NCBI GenBank assembly: GCA_002327405.1
Contig: DCVO01000163.1
Coordinates: 2,736 to 45,796 of the forward strand
Reading direction: 5' to 3'
DNA from: Thiobacillus sp. UBA2186
GTDB lineage: Bacteria; Pseudomonadota; Gammaproteobacteria; Burkholderiales; Thiobacillaceae
Length of the DNA: 43,061 nt
In this document: one piece after another, positions 40,135 to 43,061 of the stretch
How the letters are laid out: each line of letters starts with the position of its first letter
How positions within the stretch are numbered: position 1 is the stretch's first letter
The notes under the pieces: generated by a model
Told to the model about the DNA's origin: nothing
What the model saw: the letters and a program-made list of their open reading frames with translations, nothing else
Database searches by the model: none
Position numbers and translations under genes: made by a program

Positions 40135-42564
40135 ATGAACGCCGGAAGCGGGAGTTTGCGTCCGGTCGAAACGGGCTTGATGCGATTGGGGGGCGGCCCC
40201 TTGCTCACCGTTGCCGCCATCGCGATGATCGAAATCCTGTCACACACGGTTCTCAGGATTCCCAATCCCCCCGCAGTCATTCTTTTGACCGTCGTTTTTT
40301 CCGCTTTCCATGGCGGTTTGCTCTCCGGCTTCGTCAGCGCGGCCCTGGCATGGCTTTATTTCGCCGTCTTTTTTTCCGTTCCCGGCCAGCCTTTTCATTA
40401 TGAGCAGGGGGATTTCGCCCGGGTGGCGGTCTGGGGCATTGCCATGCCTGCCATGGTGGTGCTGGTGGGCGGCCTCAAAGGGTGCACCGGGCGCGCCGCC
40501 ATGCTGGAGGAGTCAAGGCGGTATGCGCAGGACATCATAGAAAACCTTCCCGTCGGTCTGGCGGTGTTGAACGGGGAGATCGATGTTTTGAGATGCAACC
40601 GCGTTTTCCGAGAAATTTTCGGTCTGCGCGACAGTGACGATGTAGCCAGGCGTATCATCACGGAGTTCCTGCCTTTGCCGGATTTCCAGGATCAGATGCG
40701 CCGGGTGCTGGAATGTGGCGAGCGCGTGCACGGCATCGAAGCCATGCTGGGCGGAAGGTATCTGCGCCTGTCCCTGGCCTGTGTCCGGCGCGGGCCGGAA
40801 GGCGAAATACTTCTGGTTGCGGAGGACGTGAGCGGGCACGTCCGCAAGGAACGCGAATTGCACGCGAACCGCGCCATGCTCGACCGGGCCCAGGCCGTCG
40901 CCCACATCGGCAGCTGGGCGATCGATTTCCGGGACAACACGCTCGAGTGGTCGGCAGAAACCTACCGCATGTTCGATATCCCGCCCGGCAAGCAGGTTGC
41001 CTACGAGGATTTCCTGGCCTGCGTCCATCCCGACGAGCGGGAGGAAGTGGAGCATGCCTGGGGAGAGGCCCTGAAAGGCACCCTCTACGACGTCGATCAC
41101 CGCATCGTCGTCGGCGGCAGGGTCCGCTGGGTCAATGAACTGGCCGAACTGGAATTCGGCGCCGACGGCCGGCCCGTGCGCGGCGTGGGCACGGTGCAGG
41201 ACATCACCGAGCGCAAGGAGGCGGAGGCGCGCATCAACCGTCTCGCCTTTTACGACCCGCTGACCGGGCTCGCCAATCGCATGCTGTGCCTGGACCGTCT
41301 CCAGCAGTCCGTTTCCGCCGCCCATCGCCATGTCGGGAAACTGGCCGTGGTGGCGATCGACCTTGATTCGCTCAAGAACGTCAACGACAGCCTGGGAACC
41401 GTCAAGGGGGACTGGCTGCTGCAAGAGGCGGCATCACGGTTTTCCGGCTGTGTGCGTGAGGCCGACACCGTCGCCCGCCTGGGCGGCGATGAGTTCGCGG
41501 CGATCATGAGCGACGTGACGGAGGAAGCGGCGGGTGCGCTGGTTCAGAAATTTCTCGCTGTTTTGCGCGAACCCTTCATTCTCGGCGAACATACCCTGCA
41601 CATGACCTGCAGCATAGGCATCGCGCTTTACCCGGAGGATGGTGATGATGCCCAGACGCTTTTGCGCAATGCGGAAGCGGCCATGCGCAGGGCCAAAGAG
41701 CAGGGCCGCGACACGGCCATGTTCTACACGGGTGAAATGAATGCAAAGGCGCTGGAGCGTCTGGCGCTCGTGGAAGACCTGCACCGGGCGCTGGCGTCGG
41801 ACGAATTCGTGCTCCATTATCAGCCGCGGGTCGATCTGCGCAACGGAAAGGTCACCGGCATGGAGGCGCTGGTACGCTGGCAGCACCCGAAAAAAGGGCT
41901 GATCCCGCCCGACCGCTTCATCCCGCTGGCCGAGGAAACGGGGCTCATCCTGCCCTTGGGGGAGTGGGTATTGCGCGAAGCATGCGCCCGGGCGGCGGCC
42001 TGGAACCGCGCGGGTTGCCCGGTGAACGTGGCGGTCAATCTTTCCGCGCGCCAGTTCAGGCAGCCGGGACTGGCCGACGAAGTGGCCGATATCCTGCGCG
42101 AGACGGGACTCGATCCCGGCAGCCTGGAACTCGAAATCACCGAAAGCATGGTCATGGGGCAGGTGGAAAAAACCATTTCCACGCTGGACCGCCTCAGCCA
42201 GCTGGGGGTGCGCCTGGCCATCGACGATTTCGGCACGGGCTATTCGAGCCTGAATTATCTCAAGCGTTTTCCAGTGCATGTGCTGAAGGTGGACAAATCC
42301 TTCGTCTCGGGCACACCCGACGATCCCGACGACGCCACCATCGTCACCGCCATCATCTCCATGGCGCACAACCTGGGACTCAAGGTGGTGGCCGAGGGGG
42401 TCGAGCTCCCTGCTCAGCTTGCGTTTCTGCGGCGGCGGGGTTGTGACGAAATGCAGGGCTATTATTTCAGCAGGCCCTTGCCTGCGCCGGAAGCGGAGCT
42501 CTTGCTGAGAGAAAGAAGCCGTTTCGCTTCCGAGGCGGCTTGGGAGGGAACAGATGCCAAGTAG
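40135..42564 (+). CDS. Membrane PAS-PAS-GGDEF-EAL c-di-GMP enzyme
   Basis: 809 residues from the ATG at 40135, picked for the adjacent AGGAGG; an upstream ATG at 40096 lacks one. Three or four membrane helices (about 20-110, DUF4118/KdpD-like pattern) are followed by two PAS domains (about 125-235 and 245-365), GGDEF (about 375-530) and EAL (about 545-795). Both catalytic parts look intact: RLGGDEFAAI with a READ I-site, and MEALVRWQHP, EITESMVMG, DDFGTGYSSLNYLKRFP, KVDKSFV. It may therefore both make and break c-di-GMP, with the sensor regions setting the balance. Confidence 0.93.
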   Translation: MNAGSGSLRPVETGLMRLGGGPLLTVAAIAMIEILSHTVLRIPNPPAVILLTVVFSAFHGGLLSGFVSAALAWLYFAVFFSVPGQPFHYEQGDFARVAVWGIAMPAMVVLVGGLKGCTGRAAMLEESRRYAQDIIENLPVGLAVLNGEIDVLRCNRVFREIFGLRDSDDVARRIITEFLPLPDFQDQMRRVLECGERVHGIEAMLGGRYLRLSLACVRRGPEGEILLVAEDVSGHVRKERELHANRAMLDRAQAVAHIGSWAIDFRDNTLEWSAETYRMFDIPPGKQVAYEDFLACVHPDEREEVEHAWGEALKGTLYDVDHRIVVGGRVRWVNELAELEFGADGRPVRGVGTVQDITERKEAEARINRLAFYDPLTGLANRMLCLDRLQQSVSAAHRHVGKLAVVAIDLDSLKNVNDSLGTVKGDWLLQEAASRFSGCVREADTVARLGGDEFAAIMSDVTEEAAGALVQKFLAVLREPFILGEHTLHMTCSIGIALYPEDGDDAQTLLRNAEAAMRRAKEQGRDTAMFYTGEMNAKALERLALVEDLHRALASDEFVLHYQPRVDLRNGKVTGMEALVRWQHPKKGLIPPDRFIPLAEETGLILPLGEWVLREACARAAAWNRAGCPVNVAVNLSARQFRQPGLADEVADILRETGLDPGSLELEITESMVMGQVEKTISTLDRLSQLGVRLAIDDFGTGYSSLNYLKRFPVHVLKVDKSFVSGTPDDPDDATIVTAIISMAHNLGLKVVAEGVELPAQLAFLRRRGCDEMQGYYFSRPLPAPEAELLLRERSRFASEAAWEGTDAK

Positions 42565-42673
42565 CCCTTGTTTTTTGGAGAATGAAGGGTATCGATGTGG
42601 CTGTTGATCTCGGCGCAAACGCTTCCTATTAGGCCGTATTTTCTCTTTGCGCGCCCCTTCACCCAACCCAATT

Positions 42674-42704
42674 AAGAAGCCCCGCACTGGGCGGGGCTTC
42701 TTTT
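42674..42704. terminator. Bidirectional terminator between GGDEF-EAL gene and groL
   Basis: AAGAAGCCCCGC (42674-42685) and GCGGGGCTTCTT (42691-42702) form a 12-base stem with a 5-base loop, with A-run and T-run on either side. It suits the convergent genes. Confidence 0.88.
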
Positions 42705-42724
42705 GACGCTTGGGAAGCGAGGGC

Positions 42725-43061
<337 letters not shown>

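Noticed and set aside
39863..40138. A 91-codon frame ending over the start of the GGDEF-EAL gene
   Set aside because: It has no clear ribosome-binding site and no recognisable motif; the competing short frame at 39930 has a better site, and neither is convincing.

Overview
The window looks like a chromosomal piece of a GC-rich, autotrophic sulfur-oxidising betaproteobacterium (a Thiobacillus- or Sulfuricella-like member of the Nitrosomonadales is my best guess). The basis is a complete cobalt thiocyanate hydrolase locus with cyanase, sulfur-carrier proteins and a sulfide:quinone-reductase-like enzyme, plus proteobacterial sucrose synthesis genes and a GlrK/QseG/GlrR system. No rRNA, tRNA, CRISPR array or intact insertion sequence was seen. 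Genus assignment is inference. Layout: (1) 1-3314, minus strand: a CBS/DUF294 signalling protein, a DEDDh exonuclease, a DUF4212 small membrane protein and the start of a sodium:solute symporter. (2) 3508-5535: a membrane PAS-PAS-GGDEF diguanylate cyclase. (3) 5576-18575: the thiocyanate/cyanate island. A CynR-like regulator faces a CbiM-like cobalt permease and cyanase; a methyltransferase follows; then come scnB-scnA-scnC and a P15K-type cobalt chaperone, an NrtABCD/Cyn-type ABC importer with two different permeases, and DsrE, TusA, an SQR-like flavoprotein and DUF1641. A near-identical promoter/operator block stands in front of both the cobalt-permease/cyanase unit (6588-6653) and the hydrolase unit (9430-9495), so the two are probably co-regulated. 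The inferred logic is: import SCN-/OCN-, import cobalt, hydrolyse thiocyanate to carbonyl sulfide and ammonia, destroy cyanate, and pass the reduced sulfur to carrier proteins and the quinone pool. The carbonyl sulfide hydrolase is not in the window. (4) 18712-25053: glcF, a LysR gene whose start sits at the edge of a 174-bp palindromic element, then cytochrome b561, two YceI proteins, a DODA-type dioxygenase and an Old Yellow Enzyme. (5) 25061-30524, minus strand: a translationally coupled operon of a PfkB sugar kinase, sucrose-phosphate synthase/phosphatase and sucrose synthase. (6) 30690-34783: a thioredoxin-like protein, a decayed M23 peptidase fragment, a PAS-GGDEF-EAL protein with a small partner, an EF-hand/BON protein and a DUF1328 protein. 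(7) 34941-38232: glrK-qseG-glrR. (8) 38586-43061: a protein that appears to fuse a sigma-54-like DNA-binding region to an intact GIY-YIG nuclease domain, a second PAS-GGDEF-EAL protein, a bidirectional terminator and the 3' end of groL. The strongest candidates for something undescribed are the sigma-54-like/GIY-YIG fusion at 38586-39821 and the way cobalt supply, cyanate removal, thiocyanate hydrolysis and sulfur trafficking are wired together by a duplicated promoter in the island.
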